Positions 1 to 7,579 of a stretch of 36,931 nucleotides of DNA are shown here, piece after piece. The DNA lies in NCBI GenBank assembly GCA_023381995.1, contig JAMCVD010000053.1, forward strand, positions 1-36,931. The letters run 5' to 3'. Source of the DNA: Deltaproteobacteria bacterium (GTDB lineage Bacteria; JAMCPX01). Positions within the stretch are counted from its first letter, which is position 1. Each line of letters begins with the position of its first letter. The translations under genes and the position numbers were made by a program. The notes beneath the pieces were generated by a model that was not told the origin of the DNA, did no database searches, and saw nothing but the letters and a program-made list of their open reading frames with translations.

Positions 1-492
1 CATCAACGCGGCGAACAGCACAGAGACATCCCTGCCCCTCGTCGCAAACTCGATGCCCGTAGAGTGGACCTCCGCACCGATGACAAGCACGTACCTGTAT
101 GTGTCCGTCCTGATAAACTGATCCGCCACGGACAGCCCGTAGAGAAAGCCCGTACACTGGTTCCTTATGTCAAGCGCTCCTATGGTATCAATGCCGAGCA
201 TGTCCTGAACAAGTACCCCGGAGCCCGGGAAGTTATAGTCCGGGCTCAGGGTCGCAAATATGATAAGGTCGATGTCTTCCTTCTTCAGACCTGCCCGTTT
301 GATGGCTTCCTCCGATGCCTTCACGCCCAAAAGGGCCGCTCCTTCGCCTTCCGCGACAAAGCGGCGCTGCTCTATGCCCGTCCGCTGCCGTATCCATTCG
401 TCCGTCGTATCCATGACCTTCTCGAGATCTGAATTCGTTACGACCTTTTCCGGCAAATACCTGCCCACTCCGAGTATGCGAGACCTTCTCAT
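1..492 (-). CDS. fabH: Beta-ketoacyl-ACP synthase III (FabH), N-terminal part, cut by the window edge
   Basis: The first 164 residues are visible; the C-terminal half lies beyond base 1. FabH condenses acetyl-CoA (or another acyl-CoA) with malonyl-ACP in the cytoplasm to start type II fatty acid synthesis. The N-terminus MRRSRILGVGRYLPEKVVTN, the block TDEWIRQRTGIEQRR and the nucleophile region NQCTGFLYGL (Cys at residue 113, matching the usual Cys112) are typical of the family. The His and Asn of the catalytic triad would be off the window. A good Shine-Dalgarno (AGGAGG, about 8 bases before the ATG) lies in the 3' end of the preceding gene, and only 3 bases separate the two. It is the last visible gene of the ribD-to-nusB operon. 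A FabH-like KASIII of another pathway cannot be excluded without the C-terminus. Confidence 0.9.
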   Translation of the reverse strand, partial: MRRSRILGVGRYLPEKVVTNSDLEKVMDTTDEWIRQRTGIEQRRFVAEGEGAALLGVKASEEAIKRAGLKKEDIDLIIFATLSPDYNFPGSGVLVQDMLGIDTIGALDIRNQCTGFLYGLSVADQFIRTDTYRYVLVIGAEVHSTGIEFATRGRDVSVLFAALM

Positions 493-495
493 CGC

Positions 496-1062
496 TCAAT
501 CCTCCTTTTCTATTATGGACAAAGATGCCTCAGGGAAAACATTTACCGCATCCTTGAAAGAGCTTACAATATCGCTGCGGGACACATTGTCCCACATCAG
601 CCACAGTCTATACTCCGTTTTCCCCCGTGATGTAAACTTCAATACGCTCAGTGCAATACCGTCCAATACTTCGTGTATGTCCGACCCGGCGTCATACATG
701 GGCGGCAGTACATATACAAAATTACTGATAGAGAGCCCCGAAAGGGTAGAGAACAGCCCCTCCATTACGGACGACAGCCTTCCGGACGTCAGTCCTTTCC
801 TGCTGCCGAGCCCGTACACGAGCACCTTCCTCCCCGGGTAGCACGACGACGTGAGGCGGAGCAGCAATCGTGCCCCCTCATTTCCGCTGAACTTCCTTCC
901 TGCTATCATACGCGAGATCTCACCGCACACCTCCCAGTCCACAATCCCCGCATACCCATGCGGCGGTATATAATCATCGAAGATGCCCATGACAATCGGT
1001 ATGTCTTCCAGCCCGTCAGACAATCCTTCAAAAGATGCGTCCAGGTTTATCTCGACGCTCAC
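496..1062 (-). CDS. Stand-alone peptidase M17 N-terminal (macro-like) domain protein
   Basis: This 188-residue protein resembles the N-terminal macro-like domain of leucyl aminopeptidase (M17). It has a DWEVCGEISRMI stretch followed by GNEGARLLLR, KVLVYGLGSRKGLTSGRL and a central Phe-Val-Tyr-Val strand. It has none of the C-terminal metallopeptidase domain (no NTDAEGR motif), so it cannot be an aminopeptidase itself. In full-length M17 enzymes this domain helps hexamer assembly; the role of the isolated domain is not known to me. The start overlaps the nusB stop by ATGA, so translation is probably coupled, and fabH follows after 3 bases. The assignment rests on pattern resemblance only. Confidence 0.6.
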   Translation of the reverse strand: MSVEINLDASFEGLSDGLEDIPIVMGIFDDYIPPHGYAGIVDWEVCGEISRMIAGRKFSGNEGARLLLRLTSSCYPGRKVLVYGLGSRKGLTSGRLSSVMEGLFSTLSGLSISNFVYVLPPMYDAGSDIHEVLDGIALSVLKFTSRGKTEYRLWLMWDNVSRSDIVSSFKDAVNVFPEASLSIIEKED

Positions 1063-1457
1063 GCGTACCTGCCGATCTCTTTTGCGGTGGCGTCAAGCAC
1101 CGCATTTATGAACGTAAACGAGTCTTTTGTGCCGTATTTCTTCGCTATCTCGACCGCCTCATTGATGATTACCTTCATCGGCGTCGATTTCTCGTATATA
1201 AGCTCGTACATGGCAAGTCTGAGGATACTCCTGTCAATAATCGACACTCTGGACAGCGTCCAATTCCTCAGGTGCCTGGATATGTGCTCATCGACGTCGG
1301 CCAGCTTCGACACGACCGCAAGTGTCCTCTCCAGCGTTTCCAGACCCCATTTATTTCTTCCTGCAAATAGCCGTATAGATTCTGCCTTATAGTCATCAAA
1401 AATATCTACACTGTAAAGTGCTTTCAGGAGTGCTTCACGTTCTTCTCTTCTGCCCAT
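1059..1457 (-). CDS. nusB: Transcription antitermination factor NusB
   Basis: The 132-residue all-helical protein has the usual NusB length. It begins with the conserved GRREEREALLKALYSVD segment (RNA-binding arginines at the N-terminus) and ends with the family block STPMKVIINEAVEIAKKYG followed by FINAVLDA. NusB pairs with NusE (S10) on boxA RNA to support antitermination of rRNA operons. It lies 50 bases downstream of ribH, a common arrangement across proteobacteria and related phyla. Its stop codon overlaps the start of the M17-N domain gene (ATGA). No strong Shine-Dalgarno is seen before the ATG, so coupling to upstream translation is possible. Confidence 0.93.
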   Translation of the reverse strand: MGRREEREALLKALYSVDIFDDYKAESIRLFAGRNKWGLETLERTLAVVSKLADVDEHISRHLRNWTLSRVSIIDRSILRLAMYELIYEKSTPMKVIINEAVEIAKKYGTKDSFTFINAVLDATAKEIGRYA

Positions 1458-1507
1458 CGCCCACTGGTTCTCGACTCATCCAAAATCCATTCCTATCTTT
1501 TCGGTCG

Positions 1508-2002
1508 TTATTTCCTCTTCTCTCCACTGCCTGGTAATCCTTTCCTCATCTCTCTCCTGAGATTTGCGATCTCCACCGCGTTCATGGCAGCCTCGTACCC
1601 CTTGTTGCCCTGCTTGGTTCCTGCCCGCTCTATAGCTTCCTCTATGGTCTCCGTCGTAAGTATCCCGTAGATAATCGGGAACCCGAGCTCCAGGGACGAA
1701 TGCGCGATGCCCTTCGTCACCTCTGCCGCAAGGTACTCGTAATGCGACGTCCCCCCTTTGACGATGGCGCCCAGGGCGATTACGGCATCAAAATCCTTTT
1801 TTGCAAGCTCTTTCGCAAACAGCGGGATCTCAAAAGCACCCGGCACCTTTACCAGCACGATGTCATCTTCGCAGACACCGAGCCTTTTGAGCGCGTCCAT
1901 GGCCCCGTCAACAAGCCTGTCTGTTATAAAATGATTGAACCTGCTGACAACAATACCTATCCTCAGGCCATCACCTTTTAAATGTCCTTCCACTATCTTC
2001 AT
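1508..2002 (-). CDS. ribH: 6,7-dimethyl-8-ribityllumazine synthase
   Basis: This 164-residue enzyme joins 5-amino-6-ribitylamino-uracil with 3,4-dihydroxy-2-butanone 4-phosphate to give lumazine, the penultimate step of riboflavin synthesis. Family signatures are IGIVVSRFNHFITDRLVDGA near the N-terminus, the VPGAFEIP substrate loop, GAIVKGGTSHYEYLAAEV with the catalytic His, and the C-terminal GTKQGNKGYEAA segment. A strong Shine-Dalgarno (AAGGAGGT) sits 4 bases before the ATG. It follows ribBA by 35 bases and precedes nusB, continuing the riboflavin operon. Length and motifs match the icosahedral bacterial enzyme. Confidence 0.96.
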   Translation of the reverse strand: MKIVEGHLKGDGLRIGIVVSRFNHFITDRLVDGAMDALKRLGVCEDDIVLVKVPGAFEIPLFAKELAKKDFDAVIALGAIVKGGTSHYEYLAAEVTKGIAHSSLELGFPIIYGILTTETIEEAIERAGTKQGNKGYEAAMNAVEIANLRREMRKGLPGSGEKRK

Positions 2003-2037
2003 GCTACCTCCTTATCATCGTGTCACAGTCCCCTGCT

Positions 2038-3243
2038 CTATTTAATATGCAGGATGTGCCCCATCTTCTCCTGTTTCGTCTTGAGGTACTTCCTGTTTAT
2101 CGCATTTGGCGCGATCTCTATCGGTACCCTCTCGACGACCTCGAGCCCGTAGCCCGCAAGGGCATGGAGCTTCTTTGGGTTGTTTGTCAAGAGCTTCATT
2201 TTCTTTATCCCTATGTCGGCGAGTATCTGCGCCCCGATACCATAGTCCCTGAGGTCCGCGGGGAGCCCGAGAGCATTGTTTGCCTCGACCGTATCGAGTC
2301 CGTTGTCCTGGAGCTTGTAGGTGAGTATCTTGTTCGCAAGCCCTATCCCCCTGCCCTCCTGCCTCAGATAGAGGACTACGCCCTTGCCTTCCCTTTCTAT
2401 CATCTTCATCGACTCGTGCAACTGGTTCCCGCAGTCACATCTCAACGAGCCGAAGACATCGCCCGTGACACACTCAGAATGTACTCTCACAAGCAAGGGC
2501 TCTCCTTTGCCGACATCGCCCTTTATCATCGCGAGGTGCTGATTGTTGTCGAGGTCGTTCTCATAGACCATTGCCTTGAAGGTACCGCCATACGCCGTTT
2601 CGATCTCAGCCTCTGCGACCTTCCTTACAAGCCGCTCCCGCTTCATTCTGTACTGTATTATGTCAGCTATGGTCACGATGGATATGTCGTGCCTCCGTGA
2701 AAACTCCTCCAGATCCGGCATCCTTGCCATTGTCCCGTCGTCTTTCATAATCTCGCATATGACTGCAGCAGGCCTCAACCCTGCCAGCTTCGCGAGGTCC
2801 ACGGACCCCTCGGTCTGTCCAGCCCTTGCGAGCACGCCCCCCCGGCTGTACCTCAGAGGAAAGACGTGGCCCGGCCTTACAAGGTCCCACGGCTTCGACG
2901 CCTCATCGATTGCGACCTGGATCGTACGGGCCCTGTCGTAAGCGGATATGCCCGTCGAGACGCCCTCCCTCGCATCAATCGATACCGTAAATGCGGTACC
3001 GAACTTCGATGTGTTCTCGTTGACCATAAGGGATATCTGGAGCTCGTTCAGTCTCTCTTCCGTCAGCGAAAGGCATACGAGTCCACGTCCATACGTCGCC
3101 ATAAAATTAATGACGTCGGGCGTGACCTTCTCCGCCGCTATGCTGAGGTCGCCCTCATTCTCCCTGTTCTCGTCGTCGACAAGGATTACGATCTTTCCAT
3201 GCATTATCTCTTCTACAGCCCTCTCTACGTTTATTATCGGCAT
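2038..3243 (-). CDS. ribBA: Bifunctional 3,4-dihydroxy-2-butanone 4-phosphate synthase / GTP cyclohydrolase II
   Basis: The 401-residue protein has both RibB and RibA domains. Residues 1 to about 200 are the butanone-phosphate synthase, with the acidic DDENRENEGD metal loop and the RPGHVFPLR segment. Residues from about 205 are GTP cyclohydrolase II, with the zinc ligands in the CX10CXC pattern (VHSECVTGDVFGSLRCDCG) and the substrate loop LRQEGRGIGLANKI. It supplies both precursors of riboflavin. Its ATG overlaps the ribE stop by one base (TAATG), indicating translational coupling. The GCH II zinc and catalytic residues appear intact, so both activities are expected. Confidence 0.96.
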   Translation of the reverse strand: MPIINVERAVEEIMHGKIVILVDDENRENEGDLSIAAEKVTPDVINFMATYGRGLVCLSLTEERLNELQISLMVNENTSKFGTAFTVSIDAREGVSTGISAYDRARTIQVAIDEASKPWDLVRPGHVFPLRYSRGGVLARAGQTEGSVDLAKLAGLRPAAVICEIMKDDGTMARMPDLEEFSRRHDISIVTIADIIQYRMKRERLVRKVAEAEIETAYGGTFKAMVYENDLDNNQHLAMIKGDVGKGEPLLVRVHSECVTGDVFGSLRCDCGNQLHESMKMIEREGKGVVLYLRQEGRGIGLANKILTYKLQDNGLDTVEANNALGLPADLRDYGIGAQILADIGIKKMKLLTNNPKKLHALAGYGLEVVERVPIEIAPNAINRKYLKTKQEKMGHILHIK

Positions 3244-3875
3244 TATGCGAATCCTCTCTCTTTTAGGAATGCTTCCGTTATCTTATTGTCACTACCCCTC
3301 TTCAGCATACTTTCCATATACTTTGCAATGATATCAAATTCTATATTGACGATATCGCCGACTTTTCTGCCCTTGAGATTGGTGTGCTCATATGTGTATG
3401 GTATAACGGCTATCGTAAACAGCCGCTCCCGTATATCGTAAGGCGTAACACTGATACCATCAACCGCTATAAACCCCTTTTCCACAAGATAATGCGTCCT
3501 TTCGGACAATTCAAATGTAACTATGTGGTACCTACCCGACGGCCTCATACCGTAAACCGCGGCCGTGCAGTCTACATGTCCGTTAACGATATGGCCATGC
3601 AGTCTGTCCGAAAGCCTGAGCGGCAACTCCACATTGGCAACGTCGCCGCTCCTACTGTGCGCAAAGCCCGTCTTCCGTATGGTCTCCGACGACACATCGA
3701 AGGCATACCTGTCATTCACAACGGATGTGAGGGTAAGGCATGCGCCGTTCACGGCGATACTGTCTCCCACGCCTGCCTGCGGGAGCTGCCCGATCTCGAT
3801 CGTAATCGATGCACCCGCGTCCTTCCTTTCAATGCGCCGGACGATGCCGGTATGCTCTATCAATCCCGTAAACAT
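3243..3875 (-). CDS. ribE: Riboflavin synthase, alpha subunit type
   Basis: The 210-residue protein has two lumazine-binding repeats. The first opens with the diagnostic N-terminus MFTGLIEHTG. The second carries GHIVNGHVDCTAAV. It dismutates two lumazine molecules to riboflavin. The open frame reaches back to 3932, but the conserved MFTGLIE start at 3875 is chosen. That ATG lies one base after the ribD stop, so translation is probably coupled and no strong Shine-Dalgarno is needed. The stop is shared with the ribBA start (TAATG). The gene is called ribE or ribC depending on the organism. Confidence 0.95.
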   Translation of the reverse strand: MFTGLIEHTGIVRRIERKDAGASITIEIGQLPQAGVGDSIAVNGACLTLTSVVNDRYAFDVSSETIRKTGFAHSRSGDVANVELPLRLSDRLHGHIVNGHVDCTAAVYGMRPSGRYHIVTFELSERTHYLVEKGFIAVDGISVTPYDIRERLFTIAVIPYTYEHTNLKGRKVGDIVNIEFDIIAKYMESMLKRGSDNKITEAFLKERGFA

Positions 3876-3876
3876 A

Positions 3877-4980
3877 TCATCGCCATTCAGGATAGCCCTG
3901 CACCAGGCACTCTCCGCTGTGTGTCTGGACATCCACGTTCCTAAGCCTCACCGCATTTTTTATATTTCTCAGTAGTACACCTTTGAACGGATAAAGTCCG
4001 TCCTCCCCTATGATCGCCGGTGCCATGAATGCATGGACTTTGTCAACGAGCCTTTCCCTGAACACGGCGCCTATGATCGCCGCCCCCCCCTCTATAAGAA
4101 TGGACGCAAAATATCTGCCGAGTAGGCCCATCGCGTATCTCATCGAAACATGCCCGTCCTTTATCCGTGCATGCATGACTCGAACACCTTTTCCCTCAAA
4201 CGCCCCTATCCTCGCTGCGTCCCTCGAAAAAGTAACGAGTATTGTTCTGTAGGCATCGCTTTGATTCCTTATAACGCGCGCATTGAGCGGCGTCATCAAA
4301 TGCGTGTCGAATACGATCCTGTGGAGCGGACGCTGCCTCATCTTTACGAGCCTTACGGTGAGTTCTGGATCGTCCTTTATAATAGTGCCTACGCCGACCG
4401 CAACGGCATCAACTCCATTCCTCAACCCGTGCGCGACCTTCCTCATATACTCGGAGGTGATCCATCGTGAAGACCCGTCCCCGGCCGCCATTTTCCCGTC
4501 GATGCCTAGGGCCACCTTTACGCTGACAAAAGGCAGTCCAGTCGTAACGTGCTTAAAATACGCCTCGTTGAGCCTCTTTGCCCGGTCCTCGCAAACGCCG
4601 GACACTACCTCGATGCCCGCCCGTCTCAAATACCCTATACCACCCCCCCTTACGCCGGGGTTCGTGTCCCTTGCTCCAACGACGACCCTCTTTATTCCGG
4701 ACTGCCTGATGGCGAGCGTGCAGGGAGGGGTCCTCCCATAATGGTTGCACGGCTCAAGCGTGACGACCATCGTACTGCCCTTCGGAACACTGCCTGCGTC
4801 CCTGAGGGCCATGACCTCTGCGTGGGGACTGCCGGCCCTCTTATGAAGTCCCCTGCCGATGATATTGCCCTTGGCATCTATAATCACGGCACCCACAAGC
4901 GGGTTGGGGTACGTCATTCCGGCGGCCTTTCCGGCAAGCCTCAGGGCGATCTCCATGTATGGCGTATAGTCTGTGCGCAT
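3877..4980 (-). CDS. ribD: Bifunctional diaminohydroxyphosphoribosylaminopyrimidine deaminase / reductase
   Basis: This 367-residue protein performs the second and third steps from GTP to riboflavin. The N-terminal cytidine-deaminase-like domain (to about residue 145) has the zinc motif HAEVMAL followed by LEPCNHYGRTPPC. The C-terminal NADPH-dependent reductase domain contains VSVKVALGIDGKMA, SSRWITSE and ILIEGGAAIIGA. It is the first gene of the operon and faces an MDR gene divergently across 128 bases. The ATG at 4980 has no Shine-Dalgarno; an internal ATG seven codons in also lacks one, so the true start could be 4980 or 4959. No FMN riboswitch is apparent in the upstream gap. Confidence 0.95.
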   Translation of the reverse strand: MRTDYTPYMEIALRLAGKAAGMTYPNPLVGAVIIDAKGNIIGRGLHKRAGSPHAEVMALRDAGSVPKGSTMVVTLEPCNHYGRTPPCTLAIRQSGIKRVVVGARDTNPGVRGGGIGYLRRAGIEVVSGVCEDRAKRLNEAYFKHVTTGLPFVSVKVALGIDGKMAAGDGSSRWITSEYMRKVAHGLRNGVDAVAVGVGTIIKDDPELTVRLVKMRQRPLHRIVFDTHLMTPLNARVIRNQSDAYRTILVTFSRDAARIGAFEGKGVRVMHARIKDGHVSMRYAMGLLGRYFASILIEGGAAIIGAVFRERLVDKVHAFMAPAIIGEDGLYPFKGVLLRNIKNAVRLRNVDVQTHSGECLVQGYPEWR

Positions 4981-4986
4981 CGGTAT

Positions 4987-5016
4987 TATTTATGCACTTT
5001 TGGGGCCCCCTGACAA
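4987..5016 (-). promoter_or_regulatory. Candidate promoter of the ribD operon
   Basis: On the minus strand TTGTCA (5011-5016, 5 of 6 to the -35 consensus) and TAAATA (4987-4992, a poor -10) are separated by 18 bases. The -10 ends 6 bases before the ribD ATG, so transcription would begin about at the start codon. The spacer includes the palindrome GGGGCCCC. Weak evidence, based on spacing and consensus only. Confidence 0.25.
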
Positions 5017-5108
5017 GCGTTGCGACCGTCCGCGGCATGAAAGGCATTGATGATCGTTCAAGAGTGATTAGATATATAAGCGTGTAGAGCAATCCAAAGG
5101 AGGTAGAT

Positions 5109-6053
5109 ATGAAGGCCATGGTCATTACCGCGTTCGGGGGCCCGGAGGTGTTCGAGGAACGGGACATACCAAAGCCGGAGCCCGGCATCGGCCAGGTACT
5201 GGTAAAGGTACACGCCACGTCCGTAAACCCGATCGATTACATGGTACGCAGGGCAGGAGCATGGGCAGGCATCAGGCCCCCGGCGGTGATAGGCTACGAT
5301 GTGTCCGGTGTCGTGGAGGCGGTGGGCAGTGGCGTACGCAGCTTCAAGCCGGGCAACGAGGTGTACTACACGTCGGAGATCTCGGCACAGGGTACCTACG
5401 CCGAATACCATGTCGCAGAGGAAAAGATAGTGGCACACAAGCCGTCAAACCTCACGCACATCGAGGCGGCGAGCGTTCCGCTTGCAGGGAGCACCGCGTT
5501 TGAGGCGCTCGTCGCAAGGGCAGACCTGCGCATGGGCGAGTCCGTCCTGATCCATGCCGGCGCAGGAGGGGTGGGCTCTATAGCAATCCAGCTCGCCAGG
5601 GCGCTCGGTGCATCCGTGTTCGCGACGTGCGGCGTCTATAACATGGAACTCGTAAAGCACTTGGGGGCCGATCGCGTGATCGACTACAGGGAGAACGACT
5701 TCGCCGATGTCGTCCTCAGGGAAACGGGCATGTCGGGCGTCGATGTGGTCCTCGATACCGTGGGGGGAGAGACCCTCTCGAAAAGCGTAAAGGCCGCAAA
5801 GCGCTTCGGCAGGATCGTCAGCATCGCGGCGTCGAAGTCGGACCTCAGTGCTGCCCAGGGCAAGAACATAACGATACACTTCATGTCCATGCAGCGGGAC
5901 CGTCTAAAGCTCGATGCACTCCGGGCATTGATCGAGCGCGGCAGGGTCAGGCCGGTGATAGACTCCGTCATGCCGCTGAAGGACGTCGCACTGGCACACC
6001 GGAGGCTGGAAAAGGGCGGGGTAAAGGGCAAGATCGTGCTACAAGTCGTTTAG
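5109..6053 (+). CDS. Zinc-independent MDR oxidoreductase, NADPH:quinone reductase-like
   Basis: The 314-residue protein belongs to the medium-chain dehydrogenase/reductase superfamily, quinone oxidoreductase branch. It has an N-terminal GroES-like domain (SVNPIDYMVRRAGAW, then IGYDVSGVVEAVGSGV) and a Rossmann domain with the nucleotide loop AGAGGVGSIAIQLARALGA at about residues 155-173. Later it has VDVVLDTVGGETL and the C-terminal HRRLEKGGVKGKIVL typical of QOR/CrtA-type members. The structural and catalytic zinc cysteines of alcohol dehydrogenases are absent. The substrate cannot be deduced. AGGAGG lies 5 bases before the ATG, and a TATAAG box at 5075-5080 may be its -10. It is divergent from ribD and codirectional with the cytochrome gene 73 bases downstream. 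Confidence 0.85.
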   Translation: MKAMVITAFGGPEVFEERDIPKPEPGIGQVLVKVHATSVNPIDYMVRRAGAWAGIRPPAVIGYDVSGVVEAVGSGVRSFKPGNEVYYTSEISAQGTYAEYHVAEEKIVAHKPSNLTHIEAASVPLAGSTAFEALVARADLRMGESVLIHAGAGGVGSIAIQLARALGASVFATCGVYNMELVKHLGADRVIDYRENDFADVVLRETGMSGVDVVLDTVGGETLSKSVKAAKRFGRIVSIAASKSDLSAAQGKNITIHFMSMQRDRLKLDALRALIERGRVRPVIDSVMPLKDVALAHRRLEKGGVKGKIVLQVV

Positions 6054-6126
6054 CCGCTCAATTTTTGGGTAACATACAGTCATAAGTGGCACATTTACTG
6101 CATACGATCTGGCGGAGGCTATAACC

Positions 6127-7515
6127 ATGCAAATAAATAAAGGGGAAGGACACAAAGGCTTTATACGGGCACACAAGATCATCGCGGTCATCGCGGGCGT
6201 ACTCCTCCTGTCGATCGTCGTGTTCTTCAGCTTTATAGAGTACAGCGAGAGCCCGACATTCTGCAAAAGCTGTCACATCATGATGCCTTATTACAATGCG
6301 TGGAAGGCATCTGAGCATAATTTCGTACCATGCGTAGAATGCCACTATCCCCCGACAAACAGTCTGGAGTCTGCAGCATGGCACAAGATACAGAACTTCT
6401 CGATGGTCGTACGATACTTTACAAAGACATACGACCCGCGACCGTTCGCGGACATACCGGACGCGAGCTGCATGCGCATCGGGTGTCACTCTACACGACT
6501 GCTCGTGGGAAGCGTCGTTACCCCCAAGGGCGTATCATTCAACCATGTGCCCCATATGGAGCAGATCAAGGACATAAAGCTCAGGTGTACGAGTTGTCAT
6601 TCCCAGATCGTCGTCGGAAGGCACATAGAGGTCACCTACGAAACATGCTTCCTGTGTCATTTCTCGAAGCTCAACAACGCCGGGAACAACAAGCAGGTCA
6701 ACAACTGCCTGCAGTGCCACCAGATACCGAAAAGGACCATCGATGTCAACGGGATATCCTACAACCATCTCGACTTCATGGAGCACAACCCGAACATACG
6801 GTGCATAGACTGTCATCTCGACGTCATCGTGGGGAACAACGCGGTACCGAGGGAGCGGTGCTATGCATGCCACAATATACCGGCCAGGTTTGCGTATTAT
6901 ACGGACACGACATTCATCCATGAATGGCACGTGACGAAGCACAAGATAACATGCACCCTGTGTCACCTCGAGATAAAGCACGGGCTCGAGACGTCCATCA
7001 AGCCGCTCGAGTACGCGAACAACTGCACGCTGTGCCACAGCAAGAACATGCATACCGCCCAGGAAGACATGTACATGGGTGTGGGAGGGATAGGCGTCAA
7101 GGGGTCCGCAAGCCCCATGTTCAAGGCCAACGTCAAATGCGTGGGATGTCATAAGGTCGCGACGCAGCACGGCCTGGGCGCAAAGCTCGTAGGCCAGACG
7201 TACATCGGCGGCGCCATAGGATGCAAGACATGCCACGGCAAGGACTACGAAGACATCTATACGATGTGGAAAACGAACCTCCAGTCTATGACGGCAGACG
7301 CGGACAGGCAGTATGCGGCGGCCAAGGCACTGATCGACTCGTCCGACAAAAATAGCCCCGGCTATACCAAGGCACTGAAGATATACAACGCGGCGGCATA
7401 CAATCTTCTGTTCGTGAAGACGGCGAAGGGTGTCCACAACATCGACTATGCATCAAGCCTCCTTGACAGCGCATCATCCGGCTTCGGACAGGTCGTGGAT
7501 CTGCTGAAGAAATAG
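6127..7515 (+). CDS. Membrane-anchored 12-heme cytochrome c, NapC/NirT-type N-terminus
   Basis: The 462-residue protein has one N-terminal membrane helix (about residues 17-38) and then a periplasmic domain with twelve heme-attachment sites. Eleven are CXXCH, starting at residues 46, 69, 154, 174, 194, 226, 245, 276, 300, 338 and 366. One (residues 115-121, CMRIGCH) has the rare CX4CH spacing. The first two sites with the helix resemble the NapC/NirT quinol dehydrogenases, which take electrons from menaquinol; comparison with inner-membrane cytochromes of metal-reducing bacteria is inference. Residues after about 385 carry no heme and look helical. GGAGG lies 10 bases before the ATG. The neighbouring sensor cyclase also binds heme, which suggests a respiratory redox theme. 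Confidence 0.88.
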   Translation: MQINKGEGHKGFIRAHKIIAVIAGVLLLSIVVFFSFIEYSESPTFCKSCHIMMPYYNAWKASEHNFVPCVECHYPPTNSLESAAWHKIQNFSMVVRYFTKTYDPRPFADIPDASCMRIGCHSTRLLVGSVVTPKGVSFNHVPHMEQIKDIKLRCTSCHSQIVVGRHIEVTYETCFLCHFSKLNNAGNNKQVNNCLQCHQIPKRTIDVNGISYNHLDFMEHNPNIRCIDCHLDVIVGNNAVPRERCYACHNIPARFAYYTDTTFIHEWHVTKHKITCTLCHLEIKHGLETSIKPLEYANNCTLCHSKNMHTAQEDMYMGVGGIGVKGSASPMFKANVKCVGCHKVATQHGLGAKLVGQTYIGGAIGCKTCHGKDYEDIYTMWKTNLQSMTADADRQYAAAKALIDSSDKNSPGYTKALKIYNAAAYNLLFVKTAKGVHNIDYASSLLDSASSGFGQVVDLLKK

Positions 7516-7579
7516 CCTGAACGGCCTGCCAAGCCTTACATGGTTGACTTTTTGAGCACCGCCATTGTAAGAATCAGAC

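Noticed and set aside
4981-5108. FMN riboswitch upstream of ribD
   Set aside because: None of the conserved RFN element blocks is recognisable in the 128-base gap.
6535-7437. Open frame of 300 codons on the minus strand
   Set aside because: Antisense to the cytochrome, whose heme motifs fix the true frame.
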